From Sordariomycetes sp. S80-01Y (taxonomy: Eukaryota; Ascomycota; Sordariomycetes): a DNA stretch of 64,000 nucleotides. Both the position numbers and the translations under genes were made by a program. Location of the stretch: NCBI GenBank assembly GCA_037042185.1, contig JAXQJY010000025.1, positions 1,054,001 through 1,118,000 on the forward strand, written 5' to 3'. Under the pieces are notes generated by a model. The model saw only the letters and a list, made by a program, of their open reading frames with translations. It searched no databases and was not told the origin of the DNA. Each line of letters opens with the position of its first letter. Position 1 is the first letter of the stretch. Of this stretch, positions 30,977-41,605 are shown piece by piece.

Positions 30977-31819
30977 ATGAACCGCGCATCTTCGTACCCC
31001 GTTCGACGCCTTGATGGTCTCTCCGAACCGACTTCCTCAACAGCCGAGCTATCCACCCAGTCTTCTCATACTGGTTCCCTGTCAACTCACGACCTCAACC
31101 TTCTGAAGCCCTACTTCGCCGCTCAACCCAAGTCGCTCTCTGGGATCGCCCTCCGTGCCTTCTGCCTCGGCCTTGTACTCGCCTCATCCGCCATTTTCGC
31201 CATCCTCATCCTGAGCTTTACATCCAGCCCACTCTGGAGGGCGCCATTCTTCATGGGCGCGCTGAGTGTCTTCCACTTCCTAGAGTTCTGGACCACCGCG
31301 GAGTGCAACACCCTGGTCGCGAGCATCGACTCCTTTCTCTTGACGGCAAATTGGCCGAGCTACGCGATTGCGCATGCTTCAGCCCTACTGGAGACATTGG
31401 TAGTTGGCTACTTATTCCCCCACCGCAGCTGGGTGCCCGGCTTTATCTCGCCGTTGGTTGTACCCCTTGGTTTGGCGCTGGTGGTGGTGGGACAGGTTGT
31501 GAGAAGCCTAGCGATGATGGAAGCGGGTGTGTCATTCAACCATCACGTTCAGCACACGAAGTCCCAATCGCATACACTGGTCACGACTGGAATCTACAGC
31601 GTGTTCCGGCATCCGAGCTATTTTGGGTTCTTTTGGTGGGGATTGGGGACGCAGCTTGTCCTGGGCAATGTGGTGTGCTTCTTTGCATATGCCGCGGTGC
31701 TGTGGATGTTCTTCAGTGATAGGATTCGGGTAGAAGAGAGCAGGCTGATACAGTTCTTCGGAGAGGAGTATGTTGAGTACAGGAAGAGCGTCGGGACTAT
31801 GATTCCTTTCATACGATAA
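30977..31819 (+). CDS. STE14: Protein-S-isoprenylcysteine O-methyltransferase (Ste14/ICMT)
   Basis: ER membrane enzyme that methylates the C-terminal prenylcysteine of Ras/Rho proteins and a-factor-type peptides, using S-adenosylmethionine. 280 aa from ATG 30977 (MNRASSYPVRR). An ATG 13 codons earlier (30938) is also in frame, but it lies in a probable leader intron. Six or so hydrophobic helices are visible. The C-terminal half carries the ICMT catalytic core: a GVSFNHHVQ segment, SHTLVTTGIYSVFRHPSYFGFF (the RHPxY cofactor site), then FFSDRIRVEESRLIQFFGEEY, the conserved RxxxEE...F.G.EY motif that closes the active site. Length and topology are normal for the family. No intron is needed in the coding part. 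Confidence 0.93.
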   Translation: MNRASSYPVRRLDGLSEPTSSTAELSTQSSHTGSLSTHDLNLLKPYFAAQPKSLSGIALRAFCLGLVLASSAIFAILILSFTSSPLWRAPFFMGALSVFHFLEFWTTAECNTLVASIDSFLLTANWPSYAIAHASALLETLVVGYLFPHRSWVPGFISPLVVPLGLALVVVGQVVRSLAMMEAGVSFNHHVQHTKSQSHTLVTTGIYSVFRHPSYFGFFWWGLGTQLVLGNVVCFFAYAAVLWMFFSDRIRVEESRLIQFFGEEYVEYRKSVGTMIPFIR

Positions 31820-31987
31820 GGTTGCTACCTGTTAGTTCAGAACAAGGGCAATGGGCATTGAAGACAGTGAGCAATCTTGAAAGGGCCAGTGAACCTATTG
31901 CTTGCTTTCGTATTACCAAATTATTGAGTCCTTAATCTCATAATATCCAATTCCGAAGTTCCGAATACGCCAATGGTCGAAAACTAA

Positions 31988-33655
31988 TCACGCGTGCGTG
32001 GTCGTCGCTGCTCTACTGACGCTGCCGTACTTGGCCTGCCAGGCGTAGAAGTACATGAGCGCCGCGAAAGGCTGACCGAAAACGGTAAAGGAAACCCAGA
32101 AGACGATGTTTCCGATCAGTTTGCCGCCTTGTCCTAGCCTCATCTTCTCCAATGGTGCTGTCAAAGCGATCAGGGGGAGCTGGAAGAACATGCCCGCAAA
32201 GGCAACACCTGCATTGTCAGATTCTGATTAGAGGATACAAGTGGCCTCGAAACTCACCGATGATGTTGTGGGTAGGCACGCCGACGAGAATCTCATGCAA
32301 AACGGCAGACATGAAGAAGACCGCCCCGCTGGCGGCCGTGGGACTCCATCCTCTTCCGACCATGGGCATGTAGATGTGACGCTTGAAGTAGGTGTATACT
32401 GGCTTATTCCATGTCCGCCAGTACGCACCGAGACTTTCGCTGTTCCACCAGTCGTCATAGAAGGACCGGTCGCCAAATCGCGTAACTTCCGCAAGGGCAT
32501 TGAGGAAGGACTGGAAAAGTGCAAAGAAGCCGGCGAGCCAGATGACTAGAGAAATGGTCGAGAGCTTCATGAGACGCTCAAGAATTGCCGGGTAGTTGAG
32601 GGTAGCAATCTTGGTAAGAGAGTTGACGAGCGTGGGCGTCGCGTACTGGGCTGTGGCGAACCAGATGAAGACGCTCAGACAGAAGACCTCGCCTAAGCGC
32701 TTGACAACGAAGAGCCAGCGGATCTTGTCGGTCCGAGGATAAACGGGCTGGTAGACGAGAGTCGGCGCCCACCAGAAGTAGCAAAGGTTGCTCATAGTAA
32801 TGTTCCTCGGGTAGGGGCATTCCGCGTACAGGCTCGGCACATCCTCCCCCTTAACAGGATGTAAGTAAGCGTGCCTCAAATCACGATTCGTAAACGCATA
32901 GGAAGCCGTCTTCAACCAGACGATGACAGCATGCATCTCGGTCAGGGTCCCGATGAGAGGATGGAATATGTGGAAGTACACAACAAAGGTAGTGATGCCG
33001 AGACACAGGGTGATGTTGGTGGCGTGAGCCCAGGCGGCGATGACCCAGGTGGAGTGGAACTTCTTCCTGTCCTCCTCAGAAGGGCCGGTTTGGCCATCCT
33101 TGATGCGCTTACGGGAGGCAATGGCACGTTGCGCGGCGGTGAGCTCGATGAGATAGGCGACGAAGAGATGCGCAGGGATGAGGATGTAGAGGGAGAGGCC
33201 AAGAAGGAGGTCATGGCGGCTGTAGTTGTGGCAGCGCACGCAAATGAGCACACCATACTGCATCCGTCAGCGAGAGCTTTATCTTCTACTTTGTTTGGGC
33301 TCACCTTTTGAATGTTCTCGATCATCAATCGCAGATTCCCCACCACTTTGAGGTTGTCAGCTCAGCTCACTAACACGATTGCTCCACGTCACTGACCCAG
33401 AACAATAACCATGAGATTCCGGAATCCAAGGAAACTGGGATTGGCCTCGGCATCATGACTCAAACAGCTGCTCCTGGTCTTCGAATGCACTGCCGCGACA
33501 TGTCGATACTTCTTCTGCGGCATCCTCCTCAGCTTCTCCGCCGTGGTGCCATTGCGTGGTTCCACATCAGTGATGGTGGCGTCTTTCGAGGTGCGCTGCT
33601 TGAGGTCACTGCCGTTGACCATCTCGACGCCCGTGGCCGTCTTTGACTCGGCCAT
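31988..33655 (-). CDS. DGAT1: Diacylglycerol O-acyltransferase 1 (MBOAT family)
   Basis: ER enzyme making triacylglycerol from diacylglycerol and acyl-CoA. Four exons (33397–33655, 33305–33345, 32258–33257, 31988–32208; introns 51, 47, 49 nt) give 506 aa. The N-terminal 70 residues are polar and regulatory. The protein then has the MBOAT core of eight or more helices, beginning FRNLMVIVLVVGNLRLMIENIQKYG. Diagnostic motifs: FYDDWWNSESLGAYWRTWN (the FYxDWWN acyl-acceptor signature), the PVYTYFKRHIYMP block, and the catalytic His in SAVLHEILVGVPTHNIIG. The last exon gives the closing amphipathic and membrane segments (MRLGQGGKLIGNIVFWVSFTVFGQPFAAL). The presence of the FYxDWW signature favours DGAT1 over other MBOAT branches; sterol O-acyltransferase is the nearest alternative. 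Confidence 0.92.
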
Positions 33656-34809
33656 CTTGTCCTGACGGAAGAAGATGATGCACGAGAGAAAACAGGCGCG
33701 GTGAGGGGGTTGGAGCTGAAGAAATGCGAAGAGACGGATGCTGGCTGATGATGGGATGACGAAGGCCTGCGGCTTGGTACCTTAGGGTGGTTTGGCCTCT
33801 TCAGGGCACCTCAGGCTCCTCCAATTCGAGTCGAGTTGCACTGGCACGGCACGCTGCGGGGCGCTTCGGTTGGTGCCCTGCACTGACGATCGATAAGCTA
33901 TCTCGAGCGAAGCTTCAGCACTAAACCAGGAAATAAACAAGGAATTGAACAATAGCTGACGTCTTCACTTGAGTGGCGACGCGATGGAATGCACGCTGTA
34001 TTTAAACCACATTTAACAGCGCAGCTATCCACTGGCGCAAGGCACCTTGCGCCTCGGTGTCGGAAGCGACATTCTTCTTGGTCTTGGCGAACACGGTGGA
34101 CATGGCCTGCAAAAAGCTGAGGCTGCATAGATGCGGAAAACGACGGGCACTCCGACGGTCCAGATTTCAACGTATTTGTCCAGTGGACGAGCGCTTGCTG
34201 AGAGAGCCTGCATGAGACCCAGCGGTTTTTCAAGGTCCGGTGCAAAGCATGTGAAAGTCCATGGCTGCTGACTCGCAATGTTGCTTGTGATTGTTGACCT
34301 TCAGTGAGGGAGAATACAGGAGAAAACTGTTGTTCTCTATTATTTCACACTTGAAGACACGCCTCCAGCCGCTTGCGTTACGTACGCGCTGCATTGTGAA
34401 CGATAAATTGCTTCACAATATGCAGGTGATGGGAAGTCAATTGACGGCGTTGGGGGCTGCCAGTGGCCGTTTTGGAGGGGTCACCGTGGCATTGTGAATG
34501 ACTCAGCTGGAGCTCCCCAAGAGGTCCACGTGACCGCGTCGCGCCTGAGCGCGAACAGTGGATCCTTTCGACTTCACTCAAAGGAAGCTCTCATACATGT
34601 ATGTCATTGTTTGAAATCGGCGGCTCAGTACGACGGCTCTGGTTGACTCCGAACCTCACGCCTTAATCTCACCAGAAAGTAAGGGGATAGAGGTGCATCA
34701 CGACAACCGCGCCAGCAGGGCAAAGAACGGCACCTTCGCAAGCCCGACAGGTTTAAACGTCAAAGGAGCGCGTCCGTGGATGATCAAGCTTTGAGAGCCA
34801 GCTTCCACA
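33656..34809. other. Divergent promoter region of DGAT1 and PFS2
   Basis: No gene. A perfect palindrome with 9-bp arms (GGCGCAAGG / CCTTGCGCC, 34034–34042 and 34045–34053) and a CACGTGAC element at 34527–34534, about 280 bp before the PFS2 start, are the visible sites. Confidence 0.5.
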
Positions 34810-37014
34810 ATGGCTTACGAGCCTCGGGGCGGAGGCCAGGGCGAAGGGGATCGAGATGGGACAGCTTTCAGAGCCCGTGGTCGGAGTAAGTCTACATACC
34901 AAGTCTCATTCTAGGTATCAGGCGTAGCTAGGCGCGTGGCCGTCGATACCAACTGCCTCTGCCAATTGCTTGCGGCTCAAGTAGTACCAGTATGAGCACG
35001 CACAGACGTGCTATGAAGTGGCATTCTGGGCGTCCAAGTGATGGTGTTCAGTTTGACCGAAGGCGTCTCGGCTGACTTCTAATACTTGATGCGAAAGAGC
35101 TGCCTCACCTACCGGGACTTCCCAGTCTCATGCTCAAAACACAATCCCAAAGATCTGCCAGAATTGCAAGCTGACCATGCAAAGGACCGGTGACCGACTA
35201 CAGCGCGACAGTGACGCATTGGCTCCGTAACCGGGTTCCCATATACAAGGGATCATACACTGGTGAAAGCGAGCGCCCAAGCATGAGCTACATCGTCGAT
35301 GTAAGTCCACGTTCATACTTGACCTTCAGCGCCGAACCCAGCTGACACGGCGCAGATGATACCCCCCGTTGGAAGACCAACACAAGCAGCCGACACCATC
35401 CCAACCAAACACCTACATTCCTCATTAAACAAAATCAAACACCCTGTCAATGTGGTTCGATGGACACCTCAAGGGCGGAGACTGCTCACAGCGTCCACTA
35501 GCGGCGAGTTTACTCTTTGGAACGGCACAGGATTCAATTTCGAAACCATTATGCAAGCGCACGATTCGGCAATCCGCGCCTTGGAGTACTCGCACAGCGA
35601 TGAGTGGTTGGTTTCGGGAGACCACGACGGTGTTATCAAATATTGGCTACCAAACTTCAATAATGTCGAGAACATCGAGGCACACTCCGATCCCATTCGA
35701 GACCTGGCTTTCAGTCCGCAGGACAACAAGTTCGTCACAGCGTCGGATGACTCGACTTTGAAGATCTTTGACTTCGCTGGAGGAAAACAAGAATCAAAAT
35801 TGGAAGGTCACGGCTGGGACGCCAAAAGTGTGGATTGGCATAGCAGGCTGGGTCTTATTGTGTCGGGATCAAAAGACCATCTCGTGAAGCTCTGGGACCC
35901 TCGTCAGCGAAACTGCTTGACTACTCTCCATGGCCACAAGAGTACAGTCACAAAGGTGTCTTTCGAAAAGGTTCAAGGAAACTGCCTCGCGACCTCAGCA
36001 AGAGACCAAACAGCGAGGGTCTTCGATCTGCGGGTGATGCGAGATATCTGCCTCCTGAAGGGACACGAGAAGGACATCAGTACACTCACTTGGCATCCGA
36101 TCCACGCGAATCTTCTCTCCACTGGAGGCCTCGACGGCGCCATTCACCACTACATGCTCGACACCCCGAACCCTCCTCCTGGCCAAGCCTTGACTGTCTC
36201 TCCCTGGGACAGCCCCGACCCTACATCTACGCCGCCTCAGTCGATATGGCCTATGCATAAACTGCCCTACGCCCACGACTACGCCGTATGGACGCTGGAC
36301 TGGCACCCAATGGGCCACATTATGGCATCTGGATCCAACGACAGGATCACAAGATTCTGGACCAGAGCCCGTCCTGGAGATGTAGATGTCACTATGGATC
36401 GGTATCACATCGGCGAAGCGGCTGCCGAGGCGAACGGAACTTGGGACAGGAGAGGTAACCGCCGACAGAGACAGGAAGAGGAACAACAAGAGTCGGAAGA
36501 CGAGGCAGACGCCCTCGTTGACCAAAATGCTCCTCCTGGAGCTGCTGCACCAAACATCCCTGGCCTGCCTCCCGGGCTCTCTCTGCCTGGTCTGGGCAAT
36601 GCTGCGCCTCCACCGCCTCCTGGTATGCCTGGCCTGGGTGCTCCTCCCGGTGGTGTGCCGCCGCCGCCCATCCCTCCTCCCGGTCTTAATGGAGCCGTGC
36701 CTCCGCTACCGGGCCTTCCTGGTTTAGATCCCAACAACCCACCCGACCCAGCTGCTCTCTTCGAGATGATGCGCAAGGCCGGCGTGCCCCTACCACCACC
36801 CGGTTTCGCTCCACCTCCAGGTGCTGGTGGCATGCCTGGTATTCCCGGCATGCCTCCCCCGCCAGGCTTCCCAGTGCCACCGCCACCGCCCGGCGGTCCT
36901 CCGCCCGGTGCAGATGCAGACGGCGGCAATGCCAGGCGAAGAGCGCCGTTGCCGAGTCAGGAGGACAGTCTCAAGAGCGAGCAGAAACATGGCAGATATA
37001 CACGAGCGCGGTAA
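34810..37014 (+). CDS. PFS2: Polyadenylation factor subunit 2 (Pfs2/WDR33)
   Basis: WD40 subunit of the cleavage and polyadenylation factor; the human homologue WDR33 helps read the AAUAAA signal. Three exons (34810–34885, 35185–35300, 35356–37014) give 616 aa; the first intron is unusually long here (299 nt), the second 55 nt. The N-terminal RRPVTDYSATVTHWLRNR and YTGESERPSMSYIVDMIPP block, split over exons 2–3, is the family-specific leader into the propeller. Seven WD repeats run from about residue 85 to 370 (e.g. VVRWTPQGRRLLTAS, HDSAIRALEYSHSDEWL, GHKSTVTKVSFEKV, AVWTLDWHPMGHIMAS). After an acidic linker (EEEQQESEDEADAL), the last 160 residues are a proline-glycine-rich tail of PPPPG and PGLP repeats, usual for filamentous fungi. 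The start at 34810 is the only ATG with correct phase. Confidence 0.93.
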
Positions 37015-37281
37015 TGCAGCCCTACAGTTGATTAGGGACAGGCTTTGTTGTACATTAGGATATGCAGGTCGGCAGATTTAGAGAACAGCGGCTCTACGCC
37101 GCGGTTCGTGGTATGAGGAGGCTCAATCTATTCGATATGAGATGCAGCTATCTAGTGTACATGTATCCCAAATCCCACGCTCGCGCTACTCTATGATGCA
37201 AACACACTCAATCTAAAACTGACAAAGGAATTCGGACAAATTCCAAATAAAGATCCGTACGTTCCATATCCGCCATCTTCC

Positions 37282-38331
37282 CTACGACCTGGGCGGAGGA
37301 AGCGACTTCTGCCCGCCCTTGCTGAATGCCTTCTGCCTGTCAGCGTAGTCCCTGATGACCAACGCGCACGTCGTGTCGGTGCAGAGTCTCCTCCTCCTTT
37401 GGGGCGGCAGCTTGCTAGCGAATTCAAGGCCGCTGGCGCGCTCGACGGCCTCTACGGGGACTTCGAAGTCGGTGATGGGCTTGTCATTCGAGATGGGTGC
37501 GTTGGGCAGAACAAAGGCCCCGAGGGCCACGTTGCCACCCACCCGGCCGTCCTCAGCGAAGATGACCTTGTAGAAATGCGTCGGCACCGCGATCGAGGGC
37601 GGTGTGCCTATCATCTCGTACTTGACATACCACTTGTTGTCGGCAGGGTCCTTCTTTGGCAAGTACAGCGGTCCGGTGACGATGCGGACGCTGGGGTATT
37701 TGACCGTCAGCCTCCGGCAGAAATCCTCGAAGTGTGCCCAGTAATCCCTGTTGAAGCCCTCGCCCACCTGGGGGCACATGTTCGAGAGGTAGAACGTCTC
37801 ATCCATGGCAGTTTGCGACCACTTTGCGTCGGCGGCAGGGACTTGGTGGCCGCGGTCATAGCCGCTGCGGAAGTAATCCTTCAGCATGCCGCGGAACTTG
37901 GCGGGGATGTCTCCATCTTCGGCAAAGACGCTGTTCTTTCGGTCGGCGTCGCGCATAGCCAAGGATGCGGGCGTGATGTGCTCAACGACCCATTGCGGAT
38001 TCCTCAGCCTGCGATCGTAGCTCGAGATCAAGGAGCTGCGCGAAGCAACATCCGAGATGGGTCCCGGAAAGCCGTATTCGAAGAGACCCGATGGGTTAAC
38101 GGGGGCAGCCACAGTGGGCATGGCGCCTGGTGGTGGGAAGACGTTGGCCGGTGGGATTCCCACGGGCGCAGGAGGTGCGGCGGTAGAGGTTGTGGTGGTT
38201 GTGGTAGTAATTGTTGACGAGGCGGCTTCGTTGGAAGGTTTCTTGCCGCCGCGGAGAGAGTACATAGCTGCTGTAACTGCGGCGCCGCCTCCAGCACTGA
38301 GGCAGGCGATCATGGCTATGGATTTGGACAT
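37282..38331 (-). CDS. NUC1: Mitochondrial nuclease Nuc1 (EndoG-type DNA/RNA non-specific endonuclease)
   Basis: Mitochondrial inner-membrane-linked endonuclease of the beta-beta-alpha-metal family, active in mitochondrial nucleic-acid turnover and cell death. Single exon, 349 aa. Residues 1–25 form a hydrophobic mitochondrial anchor or presequence, followed by a Thr-run and Pro-rich linker (40–75). The catalytic DRGH is residues 159–162 (YDRGHQVPAADAKW, His162 the general base). The metal-ligand Asn is about 194 in NMCPQVGEGFNRDYW. The conserved fold follows (VRIVTGPLYLPKKD..., PTHFYKVIF...). The C-terminal KLPPQRRRRLC is basic. Length and motifs are normal. A CACGTGA element lies 246 bp upstream of the start (38577–38583). 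Confidence 0.94.
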   Translation of the reverse strand: MSKSIAMIACLSAGGGAAVTAAMYSLRGGKKPSNEAASSTITTTTTTTSTAAPPAPVGIPPANVFPPPGAMPTVAAPVNPSGLFEYGFPGPISDVASRSSLISSYDRRLRNPQWVVEHITPASLAMRDADRKNSVFAEDGDIPAKFRGMLKDYFRSGYDRGHQVPAADAKWSQTAMDETFYLSNMCPQVGEGFNRDYWAHFEDFCRRLTVKYPSVRIVTGPLYLPKKDPADNKWYVKYEMIGTPPSIAVPTHFYKVIFAEDGRVGGNVALGAFVLPNAPISNDKPITDFEVPVEAVERASGLEFASKLPPQRRRRLCTDTTCALVIRDYADRQKAFSKGGQKSLPPPRS

Positions 38332-38861
38332 TTTGACTCGAGGCGCGGTGGCAGTCGCGATGCTTTTAAAAGAGCCAGACTCGGTCAGGCGAGAATGATG
38401 GAAGGTGACGGTGCCTGGAGGTCGGATGCACGAGGAGTGAGGGAGGCGTGGGCGGCGCTCATGTGGAGGGTGGGATTGGACGTGATGTGTGGGTGGTGAT
38501 GCGTGTCTTGGGAGGGTGGGAGAAATTTGGGGAGGGACCCTGGCGGTTGGTTATCGATAGGCGTTGGACGCGTTGACACGTGAGCACCGAGATAGGGGTC
38601 ATGGGGGTGCCCTCAGGAAAAGCGGCTGCCCCCGATCAGAACAACACACTGAGAATCTCATATCGACGCTTGAAACTGTGCCAACTACAAACTGAACCGC
38701 GCTTACCTTCACTACATCGCCTCGCAATATGAAGAGATGTCGCGTCTCCGTAGCTGGTGGTAGAAGCAGCTGATTCACGTGTTCTCACAGGATTGGCAAG
38801 CGAACATCGCTTCTTTCTGCCCAGACACAAGGATTAAGACTAGGATGGAATGATATTCAAC
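38332..38861. other. NUC1 promoter and gap
   Basis: No coding feature. A CACGTGA element is at 38577–38583. Confidence 0.45.
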
Positions 38862-40617
38862 TTAGTAGGTGTAACCACCGCCTCTCAGCTTGAAAAAACC
38901 TTCGGGATCAGCCTCCTCCTGCAATGCCTTGAACTTGGCGTAATCCCTGTACGTGCCCGTCACGTTCTGACTGCCTCCCGCATCATTCATTAAATACGGC
39001 AGATATAGTCCCTCGTCTTGCCCTTTGGTCCACTCAGGAACCTTGATCGCAAGCCAATCCGTCAGCTCCTCGGACACGCCGTACAGGATCTCATCATCAC
39101 CAGGAGACGCCCAGGAGCATTGAATCTCCAGCAAGAGACGATCGACGTCTTCGCCGGTGATACCCATTGCATTGCCACCGTTGGATTCGCTGTGCTTTCC
39201 AATAATGGATGGGAACGGCTGAAAGTCGATGGAGCATTGGGACGTCAGACGGAGGGGGTTGCTGAGATACTTCTCGAGAAGATCGGCGAACTTGTTGGTG
39301 ATCTCAGGGTACATGTGAGGGGCGTCCTCGACGTAGGGAACCGTGAAAGTCTACCTGGGGTCAGCAGCTACTTCAAGTGGTGATCTTAAAGCACACTTAC
39401 GCGGAAAGATACTCTAGCGTTGAGCAACTCGGCGCCCTGGCCGTTCGACTTGAGCTTTTACGCTATCAGCTAACGTCATTGAACGTACTGAAATAGACTT
39501 ACCAGATCAGAGTAGGACTGCGACTTGCAGGTATCCAGGGTTGATGGGATCTCCAAGAACTTGGAAAAAGCACCGTCCGTTGGCGGCTCAGGGCCATCGT
39601 AGAAATAGAAGTTGAGATACAGCTTCTCTCCGCCGATGATGATAATGTCGGTAAAGATGATGGCTGCCTTGGGGTCTTCGGCGTTTGCTGGAACAAACCC
39701 ATGGAGAGCCTCGTACAGCGCCTCGGCTTGTTTCTCGCTATACAGCCTGGTTCCTCCCCAGACCTGGCCGATTGGGTAAGCCTGGACGGTGAACTGTGTG
39801 ACGATGCCTAGAGGGTCAGTCCGAGGGTAAGAATGGAAGCAACGTCGTCTTACCAAATTGGCTGCCGCTGCCGCGCATAGCTACGGCTAGCTCTGGGTCG
39901 TCTTTGGCACTGACATGGACGATGTCTCCCTCGTGGTTGACGACTTCCCACTCGACGATGCTCTGGAACAAGTGTTAGCAACATGGACCCTCCCGAGAGC
40001 AGATAACGCGTACATCAGCCGCAAGGCCATACTGAGCCGACAGAAAGGAGATGCCTCCCTGCAGGAGATAGCCACCAACGCCCACAAGACCTAGCGAGAT
40101 TAGCGCAAGCATCTCACCACACCTCAATTGACTCACCAAGACGTCCTCCAGGAATCGTAACGCCCTGCGCATCCAGCGCTCCAATAACATCGTTCCACTC
40201 ACCACCAGGCTTTACAAACGCCAGACCTTCCCCGTCGTCGTACGTCGTGCCCGTCAGATCCTTCATACTAATCAGAACGCCACTCTCCGCTGTCGCGTGT
40301 CCAGGGTTAGGATCATGACCGCCGCTCTTGACGGCAAACTTGACTTCGGGATGTTTGTTCAGCACCCTCACGGCTGCGGCCACGTCTTGCGCCGAGCGAG
40401 GCAGGACGATGCACGCCGGCCTCTCCGAGTGAAGGGCTGTAGACCAGTAGGACCGGACTTCTGCACCATATGAGAGTGCGAGAGGGTATGTGACGCGGTC
40501 GGGGACTGCCGTCTCGATTTCTGAGCAGGCTGCGTTCACGGCGTCGCTTGTAGCCGAGACCCTGGTGATGACGGTCAGGGCCCAAAGGGCGAAGCTGACT
40601 CCTGGCTTGGGAAACAT
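38862..40617 (-). CDS. Secreted FAD-linked oxidoreductase (berberine-bridge / GMC-like VAO family)
   Basis: Extracellular flavoenzyme of the VAO/PCMH fold, oxidising an unknown substrate (sugar, alcohol or secondary metabolite). Six exons (40137–40617, 40014–40090, 39854–39962, 39503–39807, 39401–39454, 38862–39350), introns 46–51 nt, give 504 aa. Residues 1–22 are a signal peptide (LWALTVITRVSA). The FAD-binding half carries CIVLPRSAQDVAAAV and KSGGHDPNPGHA, where His101 of SGGH is the usual covalent FAD attachment site. GGRLGLVGVGGYLLQGGIS then crosses exon junctions 1–2, and VAMRGSGSQFGIVTQF completes the FAD site. No Cys lies at the second bicovalent position. The BBE C-terminal block, near the end (FKALQEEADPEGFFKLRGGGY), is a variant of the family's KYDP..F ending. 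The substrate is not predictable. Confidence 0.87.
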
Positions 40618-41605
40618 GGTGTAGACCCAATGTCACGATGTTGTGCAAGCAGCTTCAATCAGGCCAACAGACGGTACGAGCTCAGTGTACCGAGCAAAGT
40701 TGACGATATATGTAATAATCTTAATTTGCTAATCAAATCTCGGCTCTTCTTAGCACTCTGGGGTCTCTGAGCGGTATGCATAGCGTGTAAGTGGGTGAAT
40801 GGGGTTCCAGGCGGATCGCAATTGGCTCATTTCCCCGGGACTTGCCCACTGACATTTTTGGATTGTCGACTTTATTTCCGTGTTGGTATGGATCTAAGAG
40901 CTCGCAAAGGCATATCGGAATAAGACGTGGAGGTTCGCACGCGGTACGAACACGAATACGCTGGGTCCCTGGAATTGCTACCAAGATCGTCGTGTGGATA
41001 TCCTACCGATAGAGCGCTGGGGCGGAATTTCCTACAAGTACATCGCAACTTGGTTTGACGCATTTGTGTAAGAGAGCCAAAGAGCATACGGCAACCGTCA
41101 TATCGTGTATTAAATGGTGTCGTCCGTCCCACTGGCGGAAGATTTACGTACAGGAGGCGGATCATGACCGCAACACGTCCGCTGCTAGCGCTTTGATGTT
41201 CGTCAGCCCTACCTCGTCCCCAGTCCCGATCTTGGCCCAGCTTGGACCATTAGCCTTCCGTTAAGTCCGAGGGCATGTATGCTACCTGAAGGAACATCTA
41301 CCTCGAACGTTAGCCCCACGCTCGGGCCGGGTGGGGCCGCTTTGTTTGTGTAAGTCTAAGTACTCAAATCACTATAGTAGTAGATTACCTGTTCGACCCA
41401 ATAGCTTAACAAACGTATGCGTAGGCTTCTTTGAAAGCTGCTTTGAAGGACCCAGGGAACTGTCTGTAGATGCAATGGTAAATTCGAGATATGAATTCCT
41501 CAAAAGGGCGACATTCACAAATTCGGCATAGATTAATTTAGCTTACATGGAAATCTTCTCAATATACATTCCGACAGTGGTTGCAACGACCATCACTATT
41601 TCCGC
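40618..41605. other. Intergenic, no gene recognised
   Basis: About 1 kb with several A/T-richer stretches (40690–40740, 41340–41560). No RNA gene, repeat or coding family was seen. Confidence 0.45.

Noticed and set aside
36405-36929. 174-codon Gly-rich minus-strand frame opposite the PFS2 tail
   Set aside because: It is the reverse image of the proline-rich tail (Pro codons CCN read as Gly GGN on the other strand).
37399-38217. 272-codon plus-strand frame opposite NUC1
   Set aside because: The minus strand encodes the complete nuclease with DRGH; the plus frame is a shadow.
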